Assembly: GCA_045531955.1 (NCBI GenBank)
Contig: JAZSFC010000043.1
Location: 62,001-126,000, forward strand
Origin: SIG299 sp045531955
Lineage (GTDB): Bacteria; Bacillota; Clostridia; Lachnospirales; Lachnospiraceae
Direction: 5' to 3'
DNA: 64,000 bases
Shown here: in pieces, positions 31,688 to 40,900 of the stretch
Numbering within the stretch: position 1 is the first letter of the stretch
How the letters are laid out: the number at the start of each line of letters is the position of its first letter
Notes under the pieces: generated by a model
Told to the model about the DNA's origin: nothing
The model's input: only the letters and a program-made list of their open reading frames with translations
Database searches by the model: none
Program-made: the position numbers and the translations under genes

Positions 31688-34342
31688 TTACTTTATCTGA
31701 CCTTCCAGTACAGTATATGCCTTTTCAATGGCAGCATCCATGCCTGCAGGATTCTTACCGCCGGCCTGTGCCATGTTCGGACGGCCACCGCCGCCACCGC
31801 CAACTAAAGCTGCTACTTCCTTGATGAGGTTGCCAGAATGGGCACCCTTAGCCATAGCCGCATCAGTAGCCATAGCAACAAGATTTACCTTACCGTCTAA
31901 AGCAGAAACAAGCAAGATAACGCTGTCACCGAGCTTATCCTTCATTTGGTCGCCAAGGTTACGGAGTGCATTCATATCCGCATCCGGGAGCTTAGCACAA
32001 AGTACCTTAATACCGGAGATTTCCTTTACTTGGCTCATGATATCGCCGAGAGAATTGTTAGCAAGCTTAGCCTTTAACTTTTCGTTTTCGGAATGAGCTG
32101 CCTTTAATTCTTCCTGCATAGCTTCAATCTTCTTAACCAGAGAAGCAACATCACACTTAGCAGCCTTTGCAGCAGCCAGTATCTCCTCTTCCTGCTTCTT
32201 GTAATACTCAAATACACCATCAGCAGTAATTGCTTCGATACGTCTTACGCCCGCTGCAATACCGGATTCGGATAAAATTTTGAATACAGAGATAACTCCT
32301 GTGTTGTTTACATGGGTACCACCACAAAGCTCCTTGGAGAATTCACCCATACTTACTACTCTTACGGTATCGCCGTACTTTTCACCAAAGAGAGCCTTTG
32401 CACCGGTCTTTCTTGCATCGTCAATGCTCATTTCCTTGGTTTCGATAACCAGGTTCTTTGCAATTTCCTCGTTTACAATTGCTTCTACCTTAGTAAGCTC
32501 TTCCTTTGTCAGAGCAGAGAAATGAGTAAAGTCAAAACGGAGTCTGTCAGCGGTTACCAAGGAACCGGCCTGCTCTACGTGGTTACCGAGAACAATACGG
32601 AGTGCCTCCTGAAGTAAGTGGGTTGCGCTGTGGTTCTTTCCGGTAGCTACACGGTTCTTCTCATCAATACCAAGCTGAACCTTATCCCCTACGGAGAACA
32701 TACCATTCTGAACATAACCTACATGTCCAACCTTGCCACCCTTAAGCTTAATGGTATCAGTAACAACAAATACGGACTCATCCTTTGTGATGACACCCTT
32801 ATCCGCCTGCTGACCACCCATGGTTGCATAGAATGGAGTTTCCTTAACAATAATGGTTGCATTCTGACCTTCGGTAATGTCCTTTACAATCTCAGTTTCT
32901 GTAGTCAGAACTGTAATTTCGGACTCATAACTGTTATTTGTATAACCAACAAATTCGGTAGTAATTGCCGCATCGATTTCATCATAAACGGTAGCGTCTG
33001 CACCCATGTAGTTTGTGGTTGCACGGGCATTTCTTGCAGTATCTTTCTGCACCTGCATTGCCTTCTTAAATCCGTCCATATCGATGGAGAAGCCCTTTTC
33101 AGCAAGGATTTCTTCTGTTAAATCGATTGGGAAGCCATAAGTATCGTAAAGCTTGAAGGCGTCATCACCGGAAAGTACGGTGGAACCGGCCTTAGAGCAA
33201 GCTTCTTCCATATCAGCTAAGATGGAAAGACCCTGGTCAATGGTCTTATTAAATTTTTCTTCTTCCAGAGTTAATACCTTTAAGATATATTCTCTCTTTT
33301 CTTCTAATTCCGGATAACCGTCCTTAGACTCGTTGATTACGGTTTCACAAAGCTTTGCAAGGAATAAGCCATTGATACCAAGTAATCTTCCGTGTCTTGC
33401 CGCACGACGGAGAAGTCTTCTGAGAACGTAGCCACGGCCTTCATTGGACGGAATAATACCGTCGGAGGTCATAAAGGTTACGGAACGGATATGGTCAGTA
33501 ATCAGGCGAATGGAAACATCCTTCTTATCGTCGGTCTGGTAAGTAACACCGGCCATTTCACAAACCTTGTCACGGATTGCTTTCATTGTATCAATATCAA
33601 ATACGGAGGTAACATCCTGAACTACTACTGCAAGACGCTCTAAGCCCATACCGGTATCGATATTCTTCTGGGTAAGTTCTGTATAGTTGTGGCTGCCATC
33701 ACTTTCAAACTGAGTGAATACGTTGTTCCAAACCTCGATGAAACGGTCACATTCACAGCCCACCTTACAGTCAGGCTTGCCACAGCCGTACTTAATGCCA
33801 CGGTCATAATAAATCTCAGAACATGGACCGCAAGGACCTGCGCCGTGCTCCCAGAAGTTGTCACAGTCGCCGTTTTCATCACGGTAGAAACGGGTAATCT
33901 TTTCCGGAGCAACACCTTCCTGCTTTGTCCAAATTTCGAATGCTTCATCATCCTCACTGAAGATAGACGGATATAAACGATCCTTTTCCAAACCAACTAC
34001 TTCGGTTAAGAACTCCCAAGACCAGTGAATGGCTTCCTTCTTGAAATAATCACCGAAGGAGAAGTTACCGAGCATTTCAAAGAAAGTAAGATGTCTTGCT
34101 GTCTTACCTACGTTTTCGATATCGCCGGTACGGATACACTTCTGGCAGGTAGTTACACGCTTTCTTGGCGGAATTTCCTGACCGGTGAAGTAAGGCTTCA
34201 TCGGAGCCATACCGGAGTTAATGAGCAATAAGCTCTTGTCGTTGTGCGGAATTAAAGAAAAACTCTTTAAACGTAAATGTTCCTTACTCTCAAAAAATTC
34301 AAGGTACATTCTTCTTAAATCATTTACACCATATGGTTTCAT
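31688..34342 (-). CDS. alaS: alanyl-tRNA synthetase
   Basis: AlaRS charges tRNA-Ala and edits mischarged Ser/Gly. All parts are present in 884 residues: the class II core with INSGMAPMKPYFTG and RTGDIENVGKTARHLTFFEMLGNFSFGDYF, the editing domain with HSATHLL and the CGGTH zinc motif, and the C-terminal oligomerisation domain ending GGGGGGRPNMAQAGGK. The ATG at 34342 is preceded by GGGAGG. A strong promoter is at 34407-34435. No T-box fits in the 60-nt leader, so T-box regulation is not expected here. Confidence 0.98.
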   Translation of the reverse strand: MKPYGVNDLRRMYLEFFESKEHLRLKSFSLIPHNDKSLLLINSGMAPMKPYFTGQEIPPRKRVTTCQKCIRTGDIENVGKTARHLTFFEMLGNFSFGDYFKKEAIHWSWEFLTEVVGLEKDRLYPSIFSEDDEAFEIWTKQEGVAPEKITRFYRDENGDCDNFWEHGAGPCGPCSEIYYDRGIKYGCGKPDCKVGCECDRFIEVWNNVFTQFESDGSHNYTELTQKNIDTGMGLERLAVVVQDVTSVFDIDTMKAIRDKVCEMAGVTYQTDDKKDVSIRLITDHIRSVTFMTSDGIIPSNEGRGYVLRRLLRRAARHGRLLGINGLFLAKLCETVINESKDGYPELEEKREYILKVLTLEEEKFNKTIDQGLSILADMEEACSKAGSTVLSGDDAFKLYDTYGFPIDLTEEILAEKGFSIDMDGFKKAMQVQKDTARNARATTNYMGADATVYDEIDAAITTEFVGYTNNSYESEITVLTTETEIVKDITEGQNATIIVKETPFYATMGGQQADKGVITKDESVFVVTDTIKLKGGKVGHVGYVQNGMFSVGDKVQLGIDEKNRVATGKNHSATHLLQEALRIVLGNHVEQAGSLVTADRLRFDFTHFSALTKEELTKVEAIVNEEIAKNLVIETKEMSIDDARKTGAKALFGEKYGDTVRVVSMGEFSKELCGGTHVNNTGVISVFKILSESGIAAGVRRIEAITADGVFEYYKKQEEEILAAAKAAKCDVASLVKKIEAMQEELKAAHSENEKLKAKLANNSLGDIMSQVKEISGIKVLCAKLPDADMNALRNLGDQMKDKLGDSVILLVSALDGKVNLVAMATDAAMAKGAHSGNLIKEVAALVGGGGGGRPNMAQAGGKNPAGMDAAIEKAYTVLEGQIK

Positions 34343-34406
34343 GTTGATTTATCCTCCCTTTATCTATACGTAAAACCGTATAAAAATCTATTTTTCACAA
34401 TATCTT

Positions 34407-34435
34407 AGTATAAGATTTTCCAAATGGTTTGTCAA
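34407..34435 (-). promoter_or_regulatory. promoter of alaS
   Basis: TTGACA (34430-34435) and TATACT (34407-34412) on the minus strand are 17 nt apart. The -35 box abuts the stop codon of the barstar gene. Confidence 0.75.
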
Positions 34436-34702
34436 TTATTTTATAATAAAACTAACATTTGGACAACTTGCTGCCGCATCTTCCAACGTTTCAATAAAAG
34501 CCTCACCATATCCACAAAGTAATTCTTTTAATTCCTGCGCATATTCTAACTGAATTTCCAGTGGTTCTTCCCGATCTGTCAACACATCATACAATGCATC
34601 CAGATTATTTCCGTAATATTCCGGGAACTTACATTGCTCTTTTAAATAAGTATGCAAAGTAGCTTTATCTGTCATTTTTCTTCCATCGATTACTACTACC
34701 AT
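34436..34702 (-). CDS. barstar-family ribonuclease inhibitor
   Basis: The 88-residue protein is a barstar homologue: VVVIDGRKMTDKATLHTYL, then the diagnostic FPEYYGNNLDALYDVLTD near residues 27-44 that forms the barnase-binding helix, and a C-terminal FIIK strand. Barstar binds and inhibits barnase in the cytoplasm, protecting the producer. It begins 18 nt after the barnase-like gene, so the toxin and its inhibitor form one unit. GAGGAG lies upstream of the ATG. Confidence 0.9.
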   Translation of the reverse strand: MVVVIDGRKMTDKATLHTYLKEQCKFPEYYGNNLDALYDVLTDREEPLEIQLEYAQELKELLCGYGEAFIETLEDAAASCPNVSFIIK

Positions 34703-34720
34703 TTTATTTATCTCCTCAAG

Positions 34721-35302
34721 TTATTCTTCGCCATAAAGCAAGGTAAACGATTCATAATGATCATCGGTATAATAAATCAGTCCGTCATTGGAGAAAATAA
34801 TTCTCTTTGCTCCGCGACTGTTCTTTCCCTTTGTATCAATGTCACATTCATAATATTTTCTACCGCTCTTCTTTGGCAACAGACCTTCATAATTTCCGAA
34901 TTTATCTCCGCCGATGGCAGCACCTTTTTTATAACGTTCTACACTACCGCCTTCCCAGCCTAAATCTCTTGCCTCATTCTTAGTAATAAAGTTTTCAGGA
35001 AGTTTTCCATAGGTATAGATATATAAAGCCACATCTTCTTTACTGTAATACCAGCCATCCTCCTCAATAGCAGGTTCCGGTGTTGCCGTTGCCGCAGGAG
35101 CCTCCTCAGCATCTGCAATATCCGTGCCCTCTTCACCACTTACTGCATCTTCCAGATAAGAATTTACCCCATCCACCACCATATCTACAATGGCCTGGTC
35201 AAGTTCTTCGTTTCCGGTGGAAATTTCACCGCAGCCAAGTAAGGAAACACTGAATACCGCTGCAAATAAAAGCATCCACCATTTTTGTATTAGTTTCTTC
35301 AT
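34721..35302 (-). CDS. barnase-like ribonuclease, lipoprotein form
   Basis: A 193-residue protein with a lipobox (LLGC, Cys24), an acidic linker to about residue 82, and a C-terminal barnase domain. KLPENFITKNEARDLGW, GAAIGGDKFGNYEG, KSGRKYYECDID and SNDGLIYYTDDHYESFT align with Bacillus barnase. The catalytic residues correspond to Glu152, Arg167 and His182 in this numbering. Barnase cleaves single-stranded RNA, and its usual form is secreted and soluble, so the lipid anchor is unusual. The ATG at 35302 is used because the longer frame starts with GTG at 35344 and would misplace the signal peptide. The barstar gene follows. Confidence 0.9.
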   Translation of the reverse strand: MKKLIQKWWMLLFAAVFSVSLLGCGEISTGNEELDQAIVDMVVDGVNSYLEDAVSGEEGTDIADAEEAPAATATPEPAIEEDGWYYSKEDVALYIYTYGKLPENFITKNEARDLGWEGGSVERYKKGAAIGGDKFGNYEGLLPKKSGRKYYECDIDTKGKNSRGAKRIIFSNDGLIYYTDDHYESFTLLYGEE

Positions 35303-35347
35303 GTAGTTGTTATCCTCCAAATCTCTTTCAGTTAATGCAAGCACTAC

Positions 35348-35947
35348 TTAGTCTTTTTCGACTGTAAAATCTTCCAGTGCTTCTGAAGGAATAATTCCCT
35401 TCTTATAGCAGCGATGGCAAAGCGCCATATAAGATTCATTACCGCCCACAACAACCTGTTCTCCCTCATACAGAATACGGTTACCGGAGTAACGGGCATT
35501 CATGATGGCTTTTTTACCACAAGGACACATGGTTACGATTTCGCGAAGAGAATCCGCCAGCTCTAAAATTCGTTTGGAACCTTCGAACAAATTTCCCATA
35601 AAATCTGCTTTTAAGCCGTAGCACATTACAAAAGTACCATTATCTACAATATCTCTGAGTTCATCCACCTGAGCTTTGGTTAAAAACTGTGCTTCATCTA
35701 CAATTAAATTGTCGTACTTTTCTACCGGTTCAGGAAGTACTTCCCTGATAGTGCTGTCAGGATAGATTAAGATTGCTTCAGCCATAAGACCCGCACGGGA
35801 TTTCACGATATTTACGCCATCCCGGTTATCGATGCTTGGTTTCAGTAATGCAACCTTTTTTCCTTTATCTTCCCAGCTGAACCTGGTCATCAGCGCATTG
35901 GCTGTTTTGCTGGAACCCATGGCTCCGTAGTAAAAGTACATTTTCAT
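35348..35947 (-). CDS. tdk: thymidine kinase
   Basis: Thymidine kinase phosphorylates thymidine for salvage. The P-loop GAMGSSKT is at residues 8-15 and the Walker B region is DNLIVDEAQFLT. The zinc-binding lasso has CPCGKKA and CHRCYKKG, which is the type II cellular form. Length 199 is normal. A GAGAG ribosome binding site precedes the ATG. It lies in an operon with a PH-domain gene upstream and the barnase gene 45 nt downstream. Confidence 0.95.
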   Translation of the reverse strand: MKMYFYYGAMGSSKTANALMTRFSWEDKGKKVALLKPSIDNRDGVNIVKSRAGLMAEAILIYPDSTIREVLPEPVEKYDNLIVDEAQFLTKAQVDELRDIVDNGTFVMCYGLKADFMGNLFEGSKRILELADSLREIVTMCPCGKKAIMNARYSGNRILYEGEQVVVGGNESYMALCHRCYKKGIIPSEALEDFTVEKD

Positions 35948-35967
35948 GATAACATGCTCTCTTTCGT

Positions 35968-36357
35968 TTATTCTTCGTCAATTCCGTCATCCGGAAGTTC
36001 AAAATCCATGTCACTGCCGGTTGTCATAAACTCACGGCCGGTAATACGTTTCTTTTCGCGGTTTGCCTCAATTAAATCGGACAGTTGCATCTTCACATCC
36101 ATTACTTTTTTTATATTTTTAATTTCAAAGTCTCCCATGGTTTTATCGGAGGTCTTTAACTGAATGCTTCCCATACCGAAAATTCTTTGTCCGAATTTGC
36201 GTGTTACGGTAATGTCTAACACACGGTACATTCGTATTTCATCCTGACGTTTATTAAAGAACCCTGTATCCACAAAGATACGTTCCTCATCAAAACTGTA
36301 CACGGTAAACGTCCAAGGTAAACCACACCAAATTCGTTTTCTTGCTCTCCATAACAT
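35968..36357 (-). CDS. PH-like domain protein (bacterial PH, YdbT/DUF304 group)
   Basis: The 129-residue soluble protein has a beta-rich fold with WTFTVYSFDEERIFVDTGFFNKRQDEIRMYRVLDITV, the usual pattern of bacterial pleckstrin-homology-like domains, and then a basic helix and an acidic tail. Such proteins often associate with membranes, but the ligand is unknown. GGAGG is 9 nt before the ATG. It is translated after the capA-like gene with a 13-nt gap. Confidence 0.75.
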   Translation of the reverse strand: MLWRARKRIWCGLPWTFTVYSFDEERIFVDTGFFNKRQDEIRMYRVLDITVTRKFGQRIFGMGSIQLKTSDKTMGDFEIKNIKKVMDVKMQLSDLIEANREKKRITGREFMTTGSDMDFELPDDGIDEE

Positions 36358-36370
36358 AATTTTATCCTCC

Positions 36371-37612
36371 TTATTGAATCAAATAACCTTCCGTATCAAA
36401 TTGCAAACCGAATTCTTCGCAATATCCGTTCATTTCCTTTGCCCAGGCATCCGCATCCTCTCCGATAAGCACCACCGGACAATAGTCATTTCTCCATGTA
36501 ACCGAAGAAAGGCTGCACGGAATTACCCGAATAGCAGTTTTCTCCTGCAAAATACCATCGATAAATGTGAACGTCTGCTGATAAATCATAGAGGACTTCT
36601 CAGCAGGATTTTTATTGCCACCATAACAGAAATTACCCATGCTGTATACGATGTATTTTCCGTTATAGCATTCAATTCCCTGTAATACATGGGGATGGCA
36701 GCCAAGCACTAAATCATAGCCTGCATCAATACACCAGTGTCCCATTTTATACTGATCTTTATTGATAACATGGGTTTTATCGTCTCCCCAGTGAGTACAT
36801 GCAAATACTAAAGCCGCGCCGTTATTACGAAGTTCCTGTAATCCTTCTTCCAAATACTTGTAAACGCTGTCTCCGTCATAATACTCATTTACGGAAACAT
36901 ATCCTATTTTGATTCCTTTAGCGGTTTCATACATACCGTAATGATTGCCCCAAGGACCGCTTAAGGCATATTCTATTCCGCTTTCCGATACATATTTGAT
37001 AGTATCTTCCACGCCATCCCATTGATAGTCCATGATGTGGTTATTTCCGAGGGAAACCGCTTCCACCGAAGCATTGGTTAAAATTTCCGTATATTCCGGA
37101 CGTCCCTTGTGATTCCATTCCTTGGCCGGACGGATATTGTCAGAATTTGTTAAGGTGCCTTCCAAATTTACAATGGTAAAGTCATCTGCTTCAAAATATT
37201 CTTTTACATTTTGCAGGAAATAATCTGCACCATAGGTATCATAATACTCATGGAAAGAGCGGTCATAGCTTTGCTTTTGGTTAATGCCAAGGGTTACATC
37301 TCCTACTGCACTAATTGTAATGTCAATTACCACCGGTGTCGGTGTTGGACTTGGCGTCGGCGTGTTGGTAGGTGTCGGCGTTGGCGTATTGGTTGGAGTC
37401 GGACTTGGTGTTGCCGTCACAGTAGGAACCGGGGTAGATGTTACGGTTTCTGCTACCGTTGCCAAAGAAATCACCGTTTCTCCGAAATTTTCACCGATGG
37501 AATTTCTACTATTATATTGCTTATTTTCCATAGCAGAAACAGCATAGGAAGAAACAATAAATGCAATCAAAGACAATATAAGTACAAGTAAAATTTTTCC
37601 GTTATGCTTCAT
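36371..37612 (-). CDS. CapA-family protein (PGA synthesis-like metallophosphatase)
   Basis: The protein has an N-terminal membrane anchor (about residues 6-29), a threonine/proline-rich linker (about 55-90, TP repeats), and a CapA domain: ISAVGDVTLGINQ, FTIVNLEGTLT, VSLGNNHIMDYQWDGV, VFACTHWGDD, LVLGCHPHVLQGIE and YSMGNFCYG. CapA members resemble calcineurin-like phosphatases and are linked to capsule or cell-wall polymer export. At 413 residues it is normal. The ATG at 37612 is preferred over a TTG at 37618 because GGAAGG is 8 nt upstream. It is first in the operon with PH-domain, tdk, barnase and barstar genes. Confidence 0.85.
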   Translation of the reverse strand: MKHNGKILLVLILSLIAFIVSSYAVSAMENKQYNSRNSIGENFGETVISLATVAETVTSTPVPTVTATPSPTPTNTPTPTPTNTPTPSPTPTPVVIDITISAVGDVTLGINQKQSYDRSFHEYYDTYGADYFLQNVKEYFEADDFTIVNLEGTLTNSDNIRPAKEWNHKGRPEYTEILTNASVEAVSLGNNHIMDYQWDGVEDTIKYVSESGIEYALSGPWGNHYGMYETAKGIKIGYVSVNEYYDGDSVYKYLEEGLQELRNNGAALVFACTHWGDDKTHVINKDQYKMGHWCIDAGYDLVLGCHPHVLQGIECYNGKYIVYSMGNFCYGGNKNPAEKSSMIYQQTFTFIDGILQEKTAIRVIPCSLSSVTWRNDYCPVVLIGEDADAWAKEMNGYCEEFGLQFDTEGYLIQ

Positions 37613-37643
37613 AGTCAAAACCTTCCAAATTATATTACATCAT

Positions 37644-37672
37644 ATTTTACTCTTTTTTTATGTAAAATGCAA
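37644..37672 (-). promoter_or_regulatory. promoter of the capA-tdk-barnase operon
   Basis: On the minus strand TTGCAT (37667-37672), a 17-nt spacer and TAAAAT (37644-37649) form a good promoter about 35 nt upstream of the capA-like start. Confidence 0.6.
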
Positions 37673-37674
37673 TG

Positions 37675-37716
37675 TAAATAAAAAATCCTTAAAGCCATGA
37701 ACATGGTTTAAGGATT
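37675..37716 (-). terminator. terminator of tRNA-Glu
   Basis: On the minus strand AATCCTTAAA pairs with TTTAAGGATT (10 bp) with an inner CCATG/CATGG pair, followed by TTTTTATTT. A separate 16-bp palindrome (CTGTTAAATTTAACAG, 37728-37743) lies between it and the tRNA. Confidence 0.85.
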
Positions 37717-37747
37717 CTCGGGTTGGGCTGTTAAATTTAACAGTTAG

Positions 37748-37819
37748 CAGCTCGTAGGGGAATCGAACCCCTGTTTTCGCCGTGAGAGGGCGACGTCTTA
37801 ACCGCTTGACCAACGAGCC
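37748..37819 (-). tRNA. tRNA-Glu (anticodon CTC)
   Basis: The 72-nt sequence folds into a tRNA: a 7-bp acceptor stem (GGCTCGT with ACGAGCT), a D-arm with GGTCAAGCGG, an anticodon stem TCGCC/GGCGA with loop CTCTCAC giving anticodon CTC (codon GAG), and a T-arm AGGGG-TTCGATT-CCCCT. CCA is not encoded. It has its own promoter (37864-37892) and terminator. Confidence 0.95.
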
Positions 37820-37826
37820 ATACTGA

Positions 37827-37875
37827 ATAGTGTATATTACACCTGTTCTTGTGAACAAGACATAATATACACTAT
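37827..37875. promoter_or_regulatory. 13-bp inverted repeat spanning the tRNA-Glu start region
   Basis: ATAGTGTATATTA (37827-37839) is a perfect inverted repeat of TAATATACACTAT (37863-37875), spanning 49 bp with an inner CTTGT/ACAAG hairpin. It includes the promoter -10 and the probable start of transcription. Confidence 0.5.
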
Positions 37876-37892
37876 CCGATAAAAAAAGTCAA
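37864..37892 (-). promoter_or_regulatory. promoter of tRNA-Glu
   Basis: On the minus strand TTGACT (37887-37892), 17 nt and TATATT (37864-37869). The start of transcription would be about 40 nt upstream of the tRNA. Confidence 0.7.
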
Positions 37893-37923
37893 GAACTTTT
37901 TCTTTAAGTTTTTTCAAATGTTG

Positions 37924-40900
37924 CTACATCTGAAACAAATCCATCAGCGACATCTGGTTAGATGCAGGAATATCACCAAGGAGGCCTAACTCTCCCATTT
38001 TATCGGTAATGGTTTGGTTAACCTTACAGCGGGTTTTAAAATCATCCCGGGATAAGAATTCTCCGCCCTTTACTGCTTCAACAATTAAATCTGCCGCATT
38101 TTCACCAACACCGTCAATAGTATCCAGTGCAGGCATAAGCTTTCCGTCAATAATCTGAAATTCATGAGCCTTTACCTTGAAAATATCAATCGGCATGAAA
38201 TCAAAGCCACGGGCATACATCTCTTGAACCAGACGCATGTTTTCATAGGTTGCTTCTTCCTTCTGGGAAGCTTCTTTTTTGTCCATTCTGTCTTTGATTT
38301 CCTTCATGTTCTTTTCTAAGTTTGCCTTACCGAGACACATTAACTCATAATTAAAGGCCGAAGCTCTTATTCCGAAATATGCCGCATAATATGCCAACGG
38401 ATAATATACCTTAAAATAAGCCACACGGAATGCCATCATAACATATGCGCAAGCATGAGCCTTCGGGAACATGTACTTAATCCGCTTACAGGACCAAATA
38501 TACCAATCCGGAATTCCCTTTTCAATCATGGCAGCTTCCATTTCCTCCGTAAGTCCTTTACCTTTACGCACGCTCTCCATAATTTTGAAGGCAAGACCCT
38601 TTTCTACTCCCTGATAAATCAGGAATGTCATAATATCATCACGGGTACAAATCGCACTTTCCAAAGTACAGGTTCCTTCGTTGATAAGTGTTTGCGCATT
38701 ATTCGTCCAAACATCGGTACCATGGGACAAACCGGAAATTCGGATCATATCGGAAAAGCTCTTCGGTTTAGTTTCACGAAGCATCTGCATAACGAAGTTG
38801 GTACCAAGCTCCGGAAGACCTAGACTTCCCAGGTCACAACCACCGATATCTGCCGGTGTAATTCCCAGGGCTTCCGTACTGCTGAACAAGGAAATTACCT
38901 TTTGGTCATCCATCGGAATGGTTTTAGCGTCCAAGCCGGTTAAATCCTCTAACCGTCGAATCATGGTCGGATCATCGTGTCCCAGAATATCCAGCTTTAA
39001 CAGGTTATGATCAATGGAATGGTAGTCAAAATGAGTGGTTATGGTTGCCACAGTTTGGTCATTTGCCGGGTGTTGTACCGGTGTAAAAGAATAAATCTCT
39101 TCACCGATTGGAAGTACGATAATACCGCCCGGATGCTGCCCAGTGGTTCTTCGCACCCCTACACATCCTGCAGCAATACGTTCGATTTCTGCTCTTCTGT
39201 GCTGCACACCATGCTCTTCATCATATTTTAATACATAAACATAGGCCGTCTTATCCGCCAGAGTACCGATGGTTCCCGCACGGAAGGTTTGTCCTTTACC
39301 GAAAATAACTTCCGTATATTCATGGGCTTTACTTTGATATTCACCGGAGAAGTTTAAGTCGATATCCGGCTCTTTATCACCATAGAAGCCAAGGAAGGTT
39401 TCAAACGGAATATCCGAACCGTCTTTTTTCAGCGGCTTGCCGCAATTTGGGCAAACACGGTCCGGCATGTCACAACCGCACACGCCTCGTTTTTGATAGT
39501 CCTTTACCTCTTCCGAATCAAAATCCGAATAGAAGCATTCCGGACAATAATAATGGGCAGGAAGCGGATTAACCTCGGTGATACCGGACATAGTAGCCGC
39601 AAAGGAAGAACCTACGGAACCTCTGGAACCTACCAGATAGCCGTCCTCGTTGGATTTCCAAACCAGCTTCTGTGCAATAATATACATTACGGCAAATCCG
39701 TTGCTGATGATGGAATTCAGTTCTCTCTCTAATCGGTCCTTTACAATTTCCGGTAACGGGTCACCATACATGGAATGGGCTGTATTATAGCATATGGTAC
39801 GCAAGGTTTCGTCAGAGTTTTCAATGACCGGCGGACATTTATCCGGTCGCACCGGAGAAATTTTTTCCACCATATCAAAGATTTTTCTTGTATTATCAAT
39901 AACAACCTCTTTACACTTCTCCTCGCCTAAATAATCAAATTCTGCTAACATTTCCTCTGTGGTTCGAAGAAACAACGGAGCTTGGTTATCTGCATCATCA
40001 AAGCCCTTACAGGACATGATAATACGGCGGTATACTTCATCCTCCGGATTTAAGAAGTGCACGTCACAGGTTGCTACCACCAGCTTATTAAATTGCTCTC
40101 CCAGCTTTACGATACGCTTATTGATTTCCTGTAAATCCGCATCGGAATTTATATTCGGGAAAGATTTTTCACCGGATTTTTTATCATACTGGTCAATCAT
40201 AAATCGGTTGTTACCCAGCGGCTGAATTTCATAATAATCATAAAATTCGCACAGTCTGGTTACTTCATCCATGGATTCGTTCTTTAACAGTGCCTGATAC
40301 AGCTCTCCCGCTTCACAGGCAGAACCTACAAGAATTCCCTCCCTGCATTCCATAAGTAAGCTCTTTGGAATACGAGGTCTGCGGTTATAATATTCCAAAT
40401 GGGACAGAGAAACCATTTTATAAAGATTGACACGTCCTACATCATTCTGACAAATCAGGATGCAGTGGTATGACGGCATTTTTTTGATTACATCTGCGGA
40501 TAGTCTGGCATTTTCCTGAATTCCAGCCAATGTGGTAATACCCTGCTCCTTTAACATATGCAGAAACTTTACATAAATCTCTGCCGTTGCTCCGGCATCA
40601 TCTACCGCACGGTGATGATTTTCCAGGGAAATACCCAGCTCTTTCGCTACAATATTTAATTTGTACTTGCTAAGCCCCGGAAGAAGAATTCTGGCCATGC
40701 CAACGGTATCTACGATGGTAAAATCAAAATCCAAGCCAAGCTTTTCTGCTTTATTACGGATAAAACCGGTATCAAAGGAAGCATTATGTGCTACCAATAT
40801 ACAATCCTTACAAAATTCCAGAAACTGAGGCAAAATCACATCAATTTCAGGGGAATCCATTACCATCTCATCATTAATATGGGTTAATTCTTCGATTCTG

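Noticed and set aside
32618..33121. Plus-strand 167-codon frame within alaS
   Set aside because: Antisense shadow of a complete alanyl-tRNA synthetase without start signals; the same reasoning applies to the other plus-strand frames inside minus-strand genes.
34343..34435. T-box riboswitch ahead of alaS
   Set aside because: The promoter leaves a leader of only about 60 nt, with no T-box sequence or specifier stem.
37658..37858. Small open frame on the minus strand over the tRNA
   Set aside because: It covers tRNA-Glu and its terminator and lacks a ribosome binding site; the RNA gene explains the region.
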